A stretch of DNA of 64,000 bases from contig CM061140.1 of NCBI GenBank assembly GCA_030789695.1, positions 175,050,319-175,114,318 of the forward strand, in the 5' to 3' direction. Of this stretch, positions 23,001 to 38,400 are shown in pieces; position 1 is the stretch's first letter, and every line of letters begins with the position of its first letter. This DNA comes from Scilla litardierei. Lineage: Eukaryota; Streptophyta; Magnoliopsida; Asparagales; Asparagaceae. Made by a program: the position numbers and the translations under genes. The notes beneath the pieces are model-generated. The model ran no database searches, was not told the DNA's origin, and saw nothing but the letters and a program-made list of their open reading frames with translations.

Positions 23001-26000
23001 TATTCAATGGAATGAATTATTTATTTGGGTTGTTAAATTTAAAATTTGATTGGGATGGATTTGTATGTTTGATCTAATCAGAGTGTACCATAGTCTCTCT
23101 TTATATATATAAGAAATCGATACAATAAGACGATGCGATGCGATGTTTATCATAAGATGGTGTTAACCCAATAAACGATCGGCTTCGTACATACATACAT
23201 ACATATATATAGTAATCTTCCATTGCGAAATAGTGGTGCAAAAGCCTGTGTAAAAACATTTTTTTATTTTTTTGATTTTTTTCCAAATTTTTGTTGTTGT
23301 TTAATCCATACAATTATATACCACATGGAAAATAATGGGTGAACCCTAGGGGGATTAGAGTACCCATCCACCTGTTACAAATTTAACGGTCTCAAAACGT
23401 GAAAATTCTTTGAAATGCCTTGATCGAAGACCAAATGACATTATTTCTTTATGATAATTTTTTGAGGGGTGTATAGCAATATATAATAAAGGTGGAAAAA
23501 AGAATATTTGAAAAAAAAAATAAAAAAACTAAAAGAATTTTCGCACCGTGCGAAATGTTTGCATTTGGAGATTTTCTTATATATATATATAAAATACTAA
23601 TGATGTATGTTTTTGAATGTGCTTGCTGAATAGGACAAAAAGATTGGTAGAAAGACGGTTGATCAACAAATCAATGGTTATGATGAGAATTTGTAAAATA
23701 ATTTGGAGGAAACCCCCAAAAATTTCTCCAAACAAATCTTTACTGCACTCGGTTTCTCCGCTGCAAGGAGGTGCGTCAACTCAAATTACCTCTTCGTCCT
23801 GTAGATCAACCATAAGGGTCTTCTCCTTTAAAGATCGGCATCTTTAATTTTCTGACCATGCTGTCGTCACTGAAATCCCCATGTGTGGCTCTCTGTGCGG
23901 GTTATAGTAGTGCTGCTGGTGTGGGCTTCGTGGCCCCCTCAAAATGTCCAAATCTGTTGTCCTTTTCTCCACTGTAATTCTTCCAACCATCATCTCTCCA
24001 ATCAGGTTCTCTTCCGTCGTTCACGTACTCATGCGCCTCCTCGTGATAATCATCAGACTACGATCATCGTACTCGTAGTCCAACGTGTGCCATTGGGCAT
24101 CTCTCCTACAAGGCTACAAACCCAAAGCCGTGGGGTCCCATCATATCTTCCAGCTCACCGTAGGTGCCTCGACGCATTGCCACACACACTCCCCCAACTC
24201 CTGTCAGGCCGCCAGGGGGTCCGATTATCCCTGGCGGCTCGGCTGCTTCGGACCGAGCCCCTTGAGCCCGGCCTGAAAAGTAGGGATGAGAATGGGCATG
24301 CCCAAAGCCCGATTGGGCTTCCAATTGGGCATGCCGCATCATCATCTCTACCAAGCCTTCACTAATTTTAGAAAATTAGTAAAGGATTAGTAGGGATGAT
24401 GATATGGCATGCCCAATTGGAAGCCCAATCGGGCTTTAGGCATGCCCATTCTCATCCCTACCGGGAAGGGTCCAGCGCCTGGAAGCCCGGCCCACGGCCT
24501 GGCGCCCGGGTGGGCTCGGGCCTAGCGGGCCAGGCTTTAATAATAAAAACTTAAAAAATATTTTAAAAATATTTAAAATTTATTAAACATTCTTAAATTT
24601 TTTAAAAATGAATTTAATATTTAAACACATTATATAATATTTATACGATAGTTTTTTTAAAACATAGTATTTTATTAAGGAGGAAAAAAATTAAGGTGGA
24701 AATTAAGGAGGAACAAATTAAGGTGGAACTATTATATGCGAAAAAAAGAATGGATGAACAAATTAAGGAGTCCATTTGAGTAACTATTATATGTGGAACA
24801 AATTAAGTAGTGAACAAATACAAGAAAAGGGGCCCTTGTCGGGCGGACCCGTTACCCGTTGAGCCACGGGCCGGCCCGGCGGGCCGCTGACCCCGAAAGC
24901 CTCCCTCGACCTTCGAGCTGGGCCTAGCCGCAACCCGGTCAATGGCGCCGGGCCCGGGCCAGTCTGCGGGCCATTTGGCCATCTTGACCTTAATGTGATT
25001 TTTCTAGGGTTTTGATGGATAAAGTGATTATTTTTGGTGGAAAGTAGGGATTTTAGGGTAAATGTGGGATTTTAGGGTAAGAAAATGAAGATTTGGGGGA
25101 AAAAGTTTTATTTTTATTGATAATAAGCTGAAAATAAAAGGAAATACACGATAACTTGACTTCTTTCGAGAGGAACACACTATCCTAGATTTGGATTCGA
25201 GATCACCGCCTAAATTTCCTAAGAACTGCTTTTACTTCGAAGGAAGCCTAGACATCCAAGATATATGATTTTTTTCTCAATATTCAACATGACTCCCTAA
25301 TTTTCGTAATCCCCATATAAATACTAATATAAAAATAACAAAATTACAGAAAACCACTAAAAGCTAAAAATTACGAAAAAGTTCATGAAAACTGAAAATT
25401 TATGAAAACATCCCTGCTTCCCCAAATTGCAAAACGCATCACTCACCCACACATTATGTAACAAAATTAGTCTGCACACGTCTTTGGCACGTATATTTTA
25501 GCATATGCAGCAGCTTCCAAATCAGAATCAGAACTATCCGAAGAAGATGAATATGAGGAGCACTATGAATCAGAACCAAAAGCCTCCTTAAATCTGAGGA
25601 GCATCATTAATTTGAAGCTTGTCGTTCCATCTCTTATCATGCTTCAAATGAGTCTTCTTCCAATGCTCATTAATGGTGGATTGCATCTCTTTTTCTTTCT
25701 TCTTTCCCAGCCACTCCATCTTCCTCGGTTCTTGAACCTGCAGTTGCATATGTCTGTCCATCGGTCCTCTAAACCGTACAAGACCTTGTCTGGCTTTATT
25801 AGAAGATACTACTTTTACATCCTCATCTCTAATAATCATATTATCTCTAAGTGTTTGAAGCTTTGATTTCTTCACCTCTTTCGATGACATTGTGGCTTTT
25901 AATACAGCAGTAACATTCAGCCTAAGCTTCTCAGGAACTTTTGTACAATGAGCTACATTTCCTCTCCTTCCTGCAAGATAGTTCTTAAAACGGCTAATAC

Positions 26001-26888
26001 CGCTGCTCATCACATTCTCGCAAAACTTACTTCACTTTATTGGATGTTATCGTCTCTCCATGATCCCAGAAATTTGTTCCCGCGATGAATGATGTCTTGC
26101 TAGATGTTCCAGAAGACATTTTCAAATTGTACTGTCAAAGAGGACAAACATTGGAAAATTTTAAAATTAAAATTTAAGATACAAAAACTTTTAAAAAATT
26201 AAAACTTATCAAAAAATAAAAAATTAAAACATATCATGACTTATGAATTACAAATAATTGTGTGATTTGCATGTACATAGCATAACATAGGAATCATTAG
26301 ACGTCTCTATTTGTAGCCCAAAGGTAATATCATCATGTCAATCTCTATGTTCAAGGATCAGACTTATGCGGTAACCAGTTCCCTGTAAGGGACAATATTT
26401 ATTATCCAACTATCTAATAAACGAAGTTAGCCAATTAGCCAAGTATACAACTTTTCAAGTGAATACATGAACCCCAACCAAATCCAATCCAAGTGTCATA
26501 TCTCCAATCAGGCAAGATGTTCCTACGCATGTCCCAATACTTGACAATAAAGATTACTTGGAATCAAGTTCATTTTATAATCATCTATGTACATCCTATA
26601 GTTTTCTCTAAACAGTGTAGTCATCGAAATTTTTATTCCCAAAATTAAACTTTTTAAAATCATATTTAAAAATTGCTTGTTAATTACAAAATAATTAAAA
26701 ATTAAACTATAGAGCATTGAGCCAGTGACAGGAGTCGATAGTCGACAGACAGAGGAGCTGGCAAGGTGACAGAGCACCAGAGCCGACAGACAGATGCACA
26801 CTGATGCACGTGAGCCGATAGACAGAGCACATGAGTCGACAATGACAGAGCACATGAGCCGGTAGAGTTACAGAGCCCAGTTGCCAAC

Positions 26889-26943
<55 letters not shown>

Positions 26944-29900
26944 GGAAGACGAGAATTAGCCGCAAGAAGAAAGAAAGAAAAAAACGAAGAAAATAAATAT
27001 TGAAATTTCCCTTTAATTCGAAGAAAAATATCGCAAAAGCTGGAAAATTATAGAATAAAGAACATAAATCAAAATAACTTACTTTTCCCTTTAATTTACC
27101 TCCAATTTTCGATGGAGTTTGATGGAAAATCCAACCACTAACACCAGCGAACGACGGTAGAGAGACGAGTGCAAGAAATATAGACGAGCTCGAGCAATTG
27201 GGGCACAATAGGCTTTGTTTTAGATGATTTCATTAAATGGGTTTGGATCGGGTTCGATCCAAACCTATTTAAAATTTTCAAAACCCGCATAACACAGTAG
27301 CCGACCATATTGGCTTTCAGGCCGATATATCGGCCGATATGGCTGATAAATGCCAATATCAAGATTTTTCCTCAATCCGCATATTCTCGTGATATCTTAT
27401 CGGTGTGGGGGCCAATACCAAATTATCGGCTGATAAATCAGCTGTGTCAGCCAATATTTGAAACATTGCCAACATTGATAATTTTCCATTTGTTGCTAGC
27501 AGCTTCATTTCCTTTTCACTTTTGTGCCTGAGATTTTAGTGTCACAACGTTGAATCACAAGCACAACCATCGCTATTGTTTCATTTCTTTCTGTAGTCAT
27601 ATACAATTTTCTCACCTTGATGCATTGTACTACAATTGAAATTCCCCGTGTTACATATTGTGATCCATTTTAAAATACTAATGTGTATCCATTAGCATCT
27701 AACTGACACATGAAGATTAAATTTCTCTTGTTCCTGGAACATATATGCCATTTTGCAACTACCATGGCATCCAGTGTGCAGTCGTTATGTGAACTTCTCC
27801 TTTCTCCATAACGTTTAAAGATTCATCATCTGTATGATAGACATTTTTAAACTTTCTAGCAACATAATTATGTAATAATGAGGTAGAGTGAAATGACACA
27901 TCGTACTTCAGAATCCAATATTTGACAGGACTATCCACACATCAAATTGGGCATCAGTAATTCCTTATTCCCTTCAATAGTTTTATTTGATAATTCATAA
28001 TCCTGGTGTTGATTCTTATTCTTCCTTGGTACCTTGCATTTAATATTAAAATGATCTTTTTTGTCAATTCTATTTTGTGGTATCTTTGCAAGTCTTAACT
28101 TTACCTATTGGCCTTGACCTTGATCTTTCATTGCTCTAATTTTGATCCCTTTGACGACTCATCCTCTGGTTTCAATACTCAAAGCAGAGCCTAAAGTTTC
28201 ACCTAACTCTCTTCCGGAAATGGCCTTGCTCAGAATCAAATCTCGAACATCATTTAGTTTCAACATGGCACTTCCTAACGTACTGCTTATTGCTATCACC
28301 ATTACAGACCAACCATTCAGTTTGGTTGATAACAGAATCAATGCATTGACTTCATCCTTGAGCGTGATATGCACCAAACTTAATTGGGTGGTAATCACGT
28401 TAATCTCATTGATGCGATCTAGATCCGATGCATCCTCGTCCATATTCAAATTGAATAAATAATGCATCAAATAAACCTTGTTCTAGGCAGACAGTTTCTT
28501 GTATATATGTGATAATGCCTTCATTAGATCCGTTATGGTCTTCTTGTTAACAATGTTAAACACAGCGTGTCAAGCTTTCATGAGCCAACTCACACCGTGC
28601 GCTGTGCAATATAACAGATCCCAATCACCTTTCTTCATATTCTCTGGCTTCTTCTCTAACCAGGGTTTGTGCAACTTCTTCTGGTACAGGTATTCACAAG
28701 CTAAAATCTTCATAAGCTACAATCTTTACCATCGAACTTATTAATCTTGACATTTCCTTCTAATGCAATTGCTCCCACTCTTCCTAGTTATCGAGGTTTT
28801 GATACCACTTGTTAGTGAAGAGAATCAAGTAAAAAGAATTGAAAAAAAAGTCTCACATGCAAACATGAATGATTTCTATGCGGTTCAGCAAAGAATGCCT
28901 ACACCCATGGTTGCCGCATTAGGGGGGCTTCAATATGTATTAGAAGTTAAAAACAATTATGAGAGATATGCTCACACCTTTTAATTTATATATGGAATCT
29001 ATGACAGTTGTAATAACTCTACGAATGTACAACTCTGCGAATGTATCAATTAAATTCAGATTAGACTCCACATCTCCAATATTTACCTTCAATCTGCCTC
29101 TCGCATCTGGCTTCTCATTGTAGCTAGGGTTTGAGGCATCCTATTGATGGTGTCTAGAGTTTCAGACGCCGCATTTGAGGTGGCTAGGGTTTCACGTGAA
29201 AACATCCACGCATCTTATAATATCATATAGAGCAGGTCGGGCATGGTTTGGGGAAAATTCAACCCGAGTTGAATTTTAGGTTAATTGGATTTTGTTTCCA
29301 TATCATAAGACATTGTATAAAGTGGGTTAGGTATGTTTTGGGGTCAAATTTAACCCAAATTGATTTTTAGCTTGGTGAGTTGGGTTTTGGGTAAGATATT
29401 AACTAATACCGAACCTGTATTTTATTTACTCTAAACTCACTTAACCCCCTCTTTATAATGTTTTACACATATCCTCAATCCTAATGGAAACTGTAAACAC
29501 AAGTCTATTAATATTCAGATCTATATGTTTCCATGAATCAAAATCAAATTAATTTAGATTGAATTCTAAAATTGATGGACACAATTTCTATTTGCTACTC
29601 ATCTTGTATAATCTTATATATTAGCAACCAAAGCATATTAGTTAAACGTATATTTATGTCATTAAAAGATGAAAAACCGAAACCAAAATCTAAAGCGGAA
29701 CAAACGAAACTAGTGGAAACTAAATTTTTTAGGAAGGAACAAAACCAAAGCCAAAACTGACTTGTCAAACCTTGCCTTTTTCTTTACTTCTATATGAATC
29801 TAATATTTCCATAGTATTTTTACTTGTACATATTTTTGTCTTGATCAGACATTGAAAAAGAATAAAGTGTAATTAAGTTAATCAAGATTCTTCTTTTTCT

Positions 29901-32306
29901 TGCATTGCATGGAATATGAATTTTCTTTTCCTTGCATTGAATGACAAACGCATCATATGTGGGTGAACACTTGTCATAGTATCCAAAGCCCATTAAAATC
30001 AAGTTAATGTTTCATGAGCTATTTTAGAACAGATGTTACTTTTTTTTCATTTTCCATTTATACTTCATTTTAGTCTTATTAATATTTCCATAGAATTTTT
30101 ACTTGTACATATTTTTATCTAGATCTGACATTGAAAAAGAATAAAGTGTAATTAAGTTAATCAAGATTCTTCTTTTCCTTGCATTGCATGTAAAATGGAT
30201 TCTTCTTTTCCTTGCATTGAATGACAGACGCATCATATGTGGGTGAACACTTGTCATAGTATCCAGAGCCCATTAAAATCAAGTTAATGTTTCAAGGCAT
30301 TGAGCTATTTAAGAATAGATGTTACTTTTTTTTTTCATTTTCCATTTCTACTTCATTTTAGCCTTATTAAAATTCCCAACTCTATGCTTTATGACTGAGG
30401 TACATTTACAGACATCATGTTTGACCTGCCTTTTGATGATGAGAAATAAAAATGTTTGTTCCTTTGGGAATAACTAGATTGAGTTAACAGTGCATTTTTT
30501 GTGCCAATTTTTTGGATGCATCATTTTATGTGTACTTGTTCATTTTATCTTTTTACAAGTTGCCTAAGTTAGCTCGTACCTTTCGACTCCTAATTTGTTG
30601 AAAATTATTAGCACCAAATGGTAGCCCTATATTGTTTACTATGATTCTCTTGATAAAATTAATTTAACATGGATTTGAGTTTTCTGTGGTTGTGTTAGAT
30701 CTATCCGAAATTTCTTTCTCAGTTAATTTTGTGTTTCTTTCTTTCAGCCAATGAGTATGGTGTTGCCAGGAGTTGTTGGATTCAAATTATCAGGCAAATT
30801 GAAGAATGGAGTGACTGCTACTGACTTGGTTTTGACAGTAACTCAGACGCTTCGGAAACATGGTGTGGTCGGGAAATTTGTTGAATTCTATGGTAACGAA
30901 CATACCAAGCTGTCAGTTTTCTGGATATATTTTTGTTTTATTGAGAGATCATTTCCTTTTAACTTTGCTCAATTGTGATATTTCCGTTGTACAGGGGATG
31001 GAATGAGTGAACTATCCCTGGCTGATCGTGCCACTATTGCAAATATGTCACCGGAGTACGGAGCAACCATGGGATTCTTCCCTGTCGATCATGTTACACT
31101 TCAGTACTTGAAACTTACTGGCAGAAGTGATGAAACTGTATGCAACTGATACCAACTGCAATTGGTTATCATTATGTATATTGTTTTAACATTTAATAAT
31201 CCTCTATCAAACTGTAGGTTGCAATGATAGAGTCTTATCTGAGAGCGAACAAGATGTTTGTGGACTACAGCCAGGTATTTTTACCATTTTGATTTGAAGA
31301 TGACACATTTTATGTATCATAGTATTGTCATCTCTTCTTTCTCACCAGAGCTGTTTTATCCCTGAATTCAGCCCCAGCCGGAGAGAGTGTATTCATCTTA
31401 TCTTCAGCTGAACCTAGAAGAGGTGGAACCATGTCTGTCTGGACCTAAAAGGTGAGGATTTCAGGACATACATGAGATATATGGAGTAACATGTTGGTAC
31501 CATTGCTGGCTTAAATTTACATTCGATATATGGACTTCTTTATGTTAAAATGCTTTACATTGGCAGGCCTCATGACCGAGTTGCCCTGAAGGAAATGAAA
31601 GCAGATTGGCATTCTTGCTTAGACAATAAAGTAGGATTCAAGGTGAGGTGAACTAGATGTAGTGTGAAATATACTCTCGTGTTCATTGTTGATTTCTAAT
31701 GTTTTCCAGTCATCAGTATGACGTTTTGTTTATGCTTGCTCTTCCTTTTGGTTGGGTTGTTTACATAAATATTGGATTTTGATCATTTAACACAGTATGA
31801 TTTACATTCAGTTAAACCCTCATATTGCTATTGTTAAAATACTTGAATGTCAATTGCATTGATTGTTTAAATATAAAATGAAATTTCTAACAAGCATGCA
31901 TTGCGTTCATGGAAGGGAATTGGTATTCTTTTTTGGTCTTTTCTGTTTGAGTTCTTTGATATTGTATTGCTTCATCTGTGATAACAATTACAATAACCAA
32001 GGTCCGTGGTCTTCAATCCGAGTTGAGATGTATGGATCAGCATTATTTTGGCTTTCCGCAACTGACACTTCACTGTAGTCTACTTGTAATACTTTCTGAA
32101 TAAGCAATGATTTCCGTGTGCTGTTATATACAAGTTTACACTGCTGAACGTAATGGTGTCTTTATAGTAATATAATGCTTTTGGTCCTTCATTTCTGTAG
32201 CTGATGATACCAAATATGGAATAATGGGAGTACCAATGTTCTTGACTCTTTGCTGGGATTTATTTTGGTTCATTATTTATGGTTGGTTTACTGCCACATA
32301 CTGGTT

Positions 32307-32402
<96 letters not shown>

Positions 32403-35400
32403 GGGGGGGGGCATGCATCTTTGTTACACCTGCATCTTTTCTAATATTTGTTTGGATTTCCTCGTTGTTACCTTATCTTTTCTAATATTTTCATACATCC
32501 ATCACAACATTTGCATCTTTGTTACACCTAAATTTTGTTCATACTTCTTGGTAATAGCCAAAAACTCTATCGATCTAATCGTCAACATCTAATATTTACT
32601 CTTTAACCGTAACGGTACATTTCGATTGCACTATACTCTTGGCATGGCTCTCCATTTTAACCATCCTGCTTTAATTCTATCATCAACATATTCTTTAATC
32701 CATGCATTTTTTGGATAGTTGATCCGAGGTGCTTAACGTGCTTGCTTATCGATATACTTTCTTATTTAGCTTTACGATGTTATGATCTTCATACCTTATT
32801 TTGCCAAATTTACGTTTCATATACTTGGTCGTGTTCTTGCTAAAGTTTGAAACCTCGAGTCTCTAATGTTTGTTTTCACAAATTTTATTTTGCATTTTTC
32901 ACCATTTTTGGTCTCATTTATCAAAATAATATCGTCTGCAAATAATTACACCAAGGCACCTCATTTTGAATATGCCTAGTGAGCTGATCCATCACTATAG
33001 CAAAGAAGAAAGAATTCATAGCCTAATCTTGATGTAACCCAATGGTGATCGAAAAGTTCTCTGTTATTCCTCCATAAGTCTCTACATTAGCGATTGTTTC
33101 TTGATTCATGTCTTGAATTATAGTAACATTTTTTGGAGGGACCTCTTTCTTCAATGAGGCACTTCACAGAAACTCCCTAGGAACTCTATCAGAGGATTTC
33201 TCTAAATTAATAAAGATCATAAATCTCTCTTCCTTACTCTATACTGCTTCATAATCTGTCTATATTGCTTCATAATCTGTCTATTGAGATGGACTGACTA
33301 TGTTGTCGAACATCCTGGCATGAAACTAAATTGATATTGTGATATGTTTATTTTTTCTCTCAACCCAATATCGATCATCCTCTCACATAGTTTATGGTAT
33401 GACATATTAACTTGACTCTATGATAATTATAGCAATTGTTTATATCATCTTTATTTTTATACAAAGGCATCAAACTGCTACTTCACTCCTTTGGTATTCT
33501 ATTTGATTTCTAAATTTTAATAAACAGTATTACCAGCCATATATTAGTTACATCTCCTATGTATTTCCACTCAATAGGAATATCATCCGGTGCATACGAT
33601 TTTTTTTGGTTCTATTCTTTTTAAAGCTCCCGCCTCTTATATTTCGACACATAAAATAATAATTCAACCCTTCCAAGGGAACCTTATTATCTTCCATATG
33701 CTGGGCATATGGGAATGATTTTTATTAAAGAGTTTGTCAAAATAATATCTCCACCCACCTTTGATATCCTCGTCTTTGATAAAAAAATTTGATTTTCATG
33801 CACAAGGATCTTTGCTTTTTCTCCCTTTTTCGTTCTAGTCGATTGTTCTTCTTCCTTCTCTCAATTGTATCTAACTCCTTATCAACATAAGTATATAACT
33901 TAGGTATAACCTCTTGGATAACTTTTTTGGTATTCTTCTTGGTTAGTTTATGTGTCTTCAAATGTATCATTATCTTTATATCCCCCAAGATTTCTACTAG
34001 ATCTTTACTTGATGGCTCTCTTGTCACTTCGTAAGATGCATATCTAGCATCAAAGTTCTATACTGTGCAGTTACACACTCCTGATACTATCTTACAATAT
34101 CTTTTATGTACTATTACAATATCTGACACTTTTAGTATATCTTTTATCTACTATTCTAGTCAGAAAGAAATCTACTTGATTGGTATTCATTCCGTTGTGA
34201 ATCTCATTTATAAAACCAGTGTTGGTCAACATTAAGTTTCAGGCAATGAAGAAGTTCAAAATAGATTCTCCACTTCTCCACTTGCATTTCTATTCCCAAA
34301 CGAAATCCTCATTCATACTCTTACAATCCATCCTGTTTGAGCTTACATGATCATTTACGTCACACCCAATAAAAAAATCTCTAGCGTGTATATTATGCAT
34401 TATATCCTTCAAATCCATCTAAAATTGTTTATTTGCATCATCCAATCCTGATCGTGGTGTATAAACGTTAACAATATTTATCACTTTCTCTAACATTAAT
34501 TTAATGTGCATAATCTTGTCGCTTTTTCTTACATCCGCTATATTCTTTTGCAATACTTTATCAATTATTCTTCCAAACCTACTTCGATTTCTTTGCTTAC
34601 TGACTTACCAAAACTTATAGTCCATTGGCCCGACCACGCTAGCCTTTTCATCTATCCATTTAGTCTCTTGAATGTAGAAAAATGTTAATCATCCTCCTAA
34701 ACATAATATCAAGAAGTTCTTCTAACTTATCAATTAGAGACATGATGTTCCAAGGTACTACTCTAATCCTTTGGTTGTGGATTAACTTCTTTACCCGTTT
34801 ATGTCCTATATTAGCTAGAACTCTTGTATATTTAATATCACATCTCAGTGGCGATATGGCACGTCGGCACGTCGCTTCTGGTCGACGACCTAGCAACCAT
34901 TGTATACTTATCCCTGCATCCGGTACAACATGCTGCTAGGGAAAGATGCTCAAACGAAAAAAATCCTTCACTCCTTTATCCGTTGCTATGAGTGTGACAA
35001 ATTATTATGATGGTGTTACAGATCGGCCACATAACCCTCCCGTCCTTTATCCGTGCTTGGGACTGGCAACAAAAACGCATGCAGAGTTGCAATTCATGAT
35101 ATATATGTATTGACTTAATTTTTAACAATGATTCCATCATTGTAAATGCAGTCTGAACTGTACTAGACATATGTACATTGATTAGATTTTTAAGACCCCA
35201 TCAAATAAGGCTTTATGTACATTGATTAGATTTTTAAGACCCCATCAAATAAGGCTGATGACGTCGACCTATGCAACTTTCATAAGGTTATGCATTACTT
35301 GTTTCTGGCAAGGATTAAGGTTTCAGCCGAAACCGAGTTTTGGATCGGTCTCGGAGGGGACCGATCCGAAACCCTCTATAGTTTCTCGGTATCGTCCAGT

Positions 35401-38400
35401 ACTGGTCGGTATTGGCTGAAACCATCCAGTACCGGTCGAAACTGGCCAAACCTGGTCGGTTTCGGCCACTCCGGCAAGCAACAACAAAAAAATGAGAAGA
35501 AGAAAAACAAAAGCCAAAAAAGAATAAGAAAACAAAAAGGAAGATGAAGATGAAGAATAGAGAGCGTGAACTTACCTGAGCGCTCGTCCGCCGTCCGTCT
35601 CCAGCCCGTAGTCTGTCTCCAACACTATCGAAAATCTCGTTATCAGAAAAAAGACAGCGAAGTGGAAGAAGAGGAAGAAGAGATATAATGGGACTTACTT
35701 GATAACTAGCCGCCCGCCGGCCCGCCCGCCCTTCAGTCGATCACGAACGATTGGGGAGAGAGAGAGAGCACTATCAAAGTCTCAGATATTTATTTAAAAA
35801 GTGTGGCAAACTTGTAAATAACAGAAGTGGGTTTAGCAAAATGTGTAATGTGAGAAGAAACACTTATATATTTTAGGAGATTGCTATGTGAATAGACCTT
35901 TTTGATTCGTATACAGATCAAGTTATTTATAAATTTGCTATTCTTATTTAGCAAAAAATTGTAATATATTTTTATACATTTAGCAAAATGTGTAACGTGT
36001 AAAAAATATTTGATACTTTGTATGTGATAGGTATTTAAGTATTTAAAACTACTGAAACGGACGAAACGAAACTTACTTCCGAAACCACCGAAATGGACGA
36101 TACCGATACAGATAACCAAATTTTCGGAAGACCGAAACGGAGACCTAAAACCTTGGTTTCTAGCTACCATAGCTCTTTGCATATTAAGCATTTTCGTGAC
36201 TTTTTAATTTGTAGTCCCCTTAATATACTCTTTCAGATTGCTTTTATTGCTGCCTGAACTCGGTGTTTATTATGTTGTCATTTTGTTGTCATTTGTCCAG
36301 CTATTAACTTAGTGTATGAATTTGACCATCGATTACTATCATATATATTATATTGATAACAATTGGATTTCTTTCTCGATTTAATTGACATTTTTAGTAT
36401 GTCAACATTCTCCAGCCTATACTATTCAATGACTTCTACCATGGTGTGTCTATACATAATGGATGTGATAAACATGAGAACAGCTCCCTCCCTAGTTCTG
36501 GTATCTTAACTGTGAATTAGGACATGAAATTGGCTTGATGTTAATGGGGTCGAAAAAAGAGATATTCTAACTCCAAGTTAATGCTTGACCATTATAACAT
36601 GTATATTTTCCCTGAACAGTGAAAATAACTTTTAGTGCCCCTAAGGATGAGATAAATACTTTGAACACCTTCAGTGGGTTTTGACTCGGAAATTAATCTT
36701 TATGTATGAGGATGATGCAGTCAGAATAAATTATAAATTTGAAGCTCCATAGATTTTTTGTGCCATCAACAGTTAATTACACAGGATAGTCGAAAGATGA
36801 ATCTCTTTTCCTTTGTCTTTATCTGTTAACCGTAAAGGATATCTGATTCAGAATTCTTGTTATTGTTCCTTATGATTATGCATTGAGACATTATTTTGGG
36901 CCATGTTTACAGGGGTTTGCTGTCCCAAAGGAATCTCAAGAAAAAGTTGCTGATTTTACTTTCCATGGGGAGACAGCTCAGATAAAGCATGGTGATGTTG
37001 TCATTGCAGCAATCACAAGTTGCACAAACACATCAAATCCTAGTGTAATGCTTGGAGCTGCATTGGTTGCAAAGAAGGCTTGTGAACTTGGCCTTGAGGT
37101 TTAATACTATCCATTTTTATGTATCACCATGTGTTGTGCGCTTCTCTTTGTTGGGTCACTGTTGGAGTTAAATCAATCTATGTTATGGTTGAAATTGGCA
37201 CACGCTCTGTGAAAATATTGGTTTTAGATACTACCTGATCAAGTTCCAGAATCAATATTGAAACATTTATCTGAACTCATTATGAACATTAACAAATATG
37301 CGAAATACAACTTTTTCTTAAAATTCCTCATTCTCAATGCAAAAATTAGTTATGTGACAAGATGTGAATTTGTTTCTGCTGAACATGGGATGCAATTGAC
37401 GTTTAAAAATCATAGAGAATATGTTTTAATGAGAGTGCAGAATTTAGTTACTATTATTGGATGTAGTGTGGAGTGTCATGTTAAAATACTCTAGCAAGCA
37501 TGCCAAGTTTGTGCAGAATCATTCCTTTGTGCATACAGCTACTATTGGCAAAAACCATTTATGGAATACACTAACTATTAACAATTCAAAGATAACAAAT
37601 AATACTGAACTGATATTGACTTAGTTGTATATGGCATAGAAATAACATAGCATGCCCTCTTTTTCAATGCCATTAAGATTTATGCACATAGTGTCTGTTG
37701 TTCTTCGCCTATTGTTCTTCAATGTGAGTAGGCCTTAAAGTCATTATTATTTTCTTGAGGGACTGGAAATTTTGCATGTATCATTTCAAACCCTAGCTAT
37801 ATCAGATAGTATTTGGAAAATGAAATTACAATATGCTATTCGAAAAGGAAAATACAGTATGGTATTCTACTATTATGATAGTAGGTTGCATTGTGGAATT
37901 ATGAGCTAGTCGGTATAAAATGTTGCCTCACAAGAGTAGTGTTGTAATTGCGTAGATTGCTATAAGCTTGTCTAGTTCCATTGATGATTTTTAAAAAAAT
38001 TCTTACCGTGTTACTTCACCGTGGAAGTAGTTAATGCATGTACTTGCAGTTTCAATTTGAAAATGTTTTACCTTTTCTATTGTTTTTAATGTTGTAGTTT
38101 ACTGTTTTCAGTTTTTAAAGTCTTTCCTTCATTAAATTGTTATTCTTTTCTATGAAGCACAATAAACACAGTACATGCTTCATATTGATGCCGTTTACGA
38201 TGAAAATTAAAAAGGATACTTTTCTATAAACCTTGATCAGGATTGTTGTGTTGCTATTCCTCCCGTCTTTCAATGCAGGGTTGGACCCCCTTGTCTCCAT
38301 GGCCTGCTGTGTTGGTTTCTCCGGCATGGTTGATACCCAGATGTTTTGGGTCATGTGGGTTTTGTTGTTGTAATTGTTCCCTAACAACTTTGTTGCTCTG

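Noticed and set aside
32224..32592. ORFs across the (TC)n(TG)n tract
   Set aside because: Pure Ser-Leu and Cys-Val repeats from a microsatellite, not a protein.
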